From assembly GCA_021809235.1 (NCBI GenBank), contig JAKBAG010000005.1, positions 1 to 28,273 on the forward strand: 28,273 nucleotides of DNA. Reading direction: 5' to 3'. The notes beneath the pieces are model-generated. The model saw only the letters and a list, made by a program, of their open reading frames with translations, made no database searches and was not told the origin of the DNA. This stretch comes from Acidobacteriota bacterium (GTDB lineage: Bacteria > Acidobacteriota > Terriglobia > Terriglobales > Acidobacteriaceae). A program made the translations under genes and the position numbers. Positions 27,547 to 28,273 of the stretch are shown here, piece by piece; the first letter of the stretch is position 1; every line of letters begins with the position of its first letter.

Positions 27547-28273
27547 TTGCGATCCCCAGCCGACCAAATCGACAGATTGCGCCCTGCTGCAGGCCATTGG
27601 CCTTCCGCCGCGGCCTGGGCGGTTTTGACTTCGGTCATCTTCCTGTCTGCAGGCTGCAGTCGCTTCCATCCCAGGCAGCAGGAATATGTCTATGTGTCAG
27701 CGCGGGAAGTGTATCTGCGCGACCGCGTAGCCGCTGTTTCCAATCGCGTAGCACTGGTGAAAAACGGCCAGAAGCTGGAAGTTGTGGAGCATGGCCGACG
27801 TTTCGACAAGGTGCGTACCGCGGACGGAAAGATCGGCTGGCTGCAGGAGCATACGGTTGTCGATCAGCAAAATTACGACCGATATCAGCAGTTGGCAACC
27901 GAACACGCCCAGGACCCGGTAGTGGCGAGCGCGCAACTGCGCGACGATCTCTATCTGCATATCCTCCCGGGACGAACGACGGACCATTTCTTCCTGCTTC
28001 CCGGCAACAGTCATGTGCAGCTGCTGCAGCGGGCATCGGTTCCGCATGTAGTTCCCGGAGCATTGCCTGCAACCAGCAAAGGCGGTCCGCCGCCCATGGA
28101 AGACTGGTGGCTGGTGCGCGACAGCCATGGGGATACCGGATGGCTATTGGGCAGTCGCGTGGACGTCGATATTCCGGATGCGATTGGCGAGTATGCCGAA
28201 GGGCAGCGTATGGTGGCGGCCTATCCGCTGGCAACCGTCATGGACGATGGCCGAACGCCCCGCGAGCAGAAGC
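27547..28273 (+). CDS. SH3-like domain lipoprotein (3' partial)
   Basis: The frame runs off the end of the window, with 242 codons visible. Translation gives a hydrophobic segment AWAVLTSVIFLSAGC with lipobox LSAGC (Cys37), so it is a predicted lipoprotein. After it comes a bacterial SH3-like module, EYVYVSAREVYLRDRVAAVSNRVALVKNGQKLEVVEHGRRFDKVRTADGKIGWL (about residues 44-97). A second, weaker SH3-like unit (QLRDDLYLHILPG to DSHGDTGWLLGSRVDV) covers about residues 126-210. Such domains usually bind cell wall or other proteins. No ATG or GTG precedes the signal sequence in frame. TTG 27547, just after AAGGAAG, is the best start but the spacing is short; TTG 27577 is another option. Confidence 0.7.
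   Translation, partial: MRSPADQIDRLRPAAGHWPSAAAWAVLTSVIFLSAGCSRFHPRQQEYVYVSAREVYLRDRVAAVSNRVALVKNGQKLEVVEHGRRFDKVRTADGKIGWLQEHTVVDQQNYDRYQQLATEHAQDPVVASAQLRDDLYLHILPGRTTDHFFLLPGNSHVQLLQRASVPHVVPGALPATSKGGPPPMEDWWLVRDSHGDTGWLLGSRVDVDIPDAIGEYAEGQRMVAAYPLATVMDDGRTPREQK

Overview
The window reads as a chromosomal segment of an Acidobacteriota bacterium, most likely a member of the Terriglobales (Acidobacteriaceae). This is an inference from the gene content: lactonase-type beta-propeller lipoproteins, a Tat-exported ferritin-like lipoprotein, an MscL with a C-terminal zinc ribbon, a DUF374 acyltransferase and a DUF2203 protein. The murein genes and the predicted lipoproteins fit a diderm cell. 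No phage genes, transposases, integrases or CRISPR arrays were seen. Genes are dense and the content is mostly housekeeping.

Layout. Positions 1-5720 (+) carry part of the division and cell wall (dcw) cluster: murF (5' end missing), mraY, murD, ftsW and murG, tightly packed and in places overlapping. They encode the cytoplasmic and membrane steps from UDP-MurNAc-tripeptide to lipid II, plus the SEDS glycosyltransferase FtsW. The cluster stops after murG at a perfect 19-bp hairpin. A 111-bp inverted-repeat element (5790-5900) follows, in the convergent gap before a secreted Gly/His-rich protein (-). Then come recG (-) and a small two-helix membrane protein (-). Divergent from these is a plus-strand run: a NatA/NatB-like ABC exporter pair, a DUF374 acyltransferase, queA and polA.

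Positions 16759-19445 lie on the minus strand: mscL, a compact SRPBCC-ArsR-DUF1697 operon with its own promoter and operator-like half-sites, and an esterase. A second esterase diverges from it (+). Next are tRNA-Pro(CGG), a tandem universal stress protein, a DUF2203 protein and an MFS transporter (+). The end of the window holds a secreted M28 peptidase (-), a beta-propeller lipoprotein (+), a ferritin-like Tat lipoprotein (-) and the start of an SH3-like lipoprotein (+) that runs off the end. The last 4.4 kb is therefore devoted to exported proteins.

The most interesting signals are non-coding. They are the 111-bp nested inverted-repeat element after murG, and a set of genes (DUF374, polA, DUF2203, M28) whose start codon lies 6-8 nt downstream of a TAnAnT-like -10 hexamer without a usable Shine-Dalgarno, suggesting leaderless mRNAs. 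Also notable are TTAAGYAT half-sites around the SRPBCC-ArsR promoter, a near-identical CATCC-GGTTGGAT dyad upstream of two exported or transport genes, and overlapping hairpins in the MFS leader. No clearly new multi-gene system was found. Start codons were often moved downstream from the longest ORF because of Shine-Dalgarno placement, and each entry gives the reasoning.
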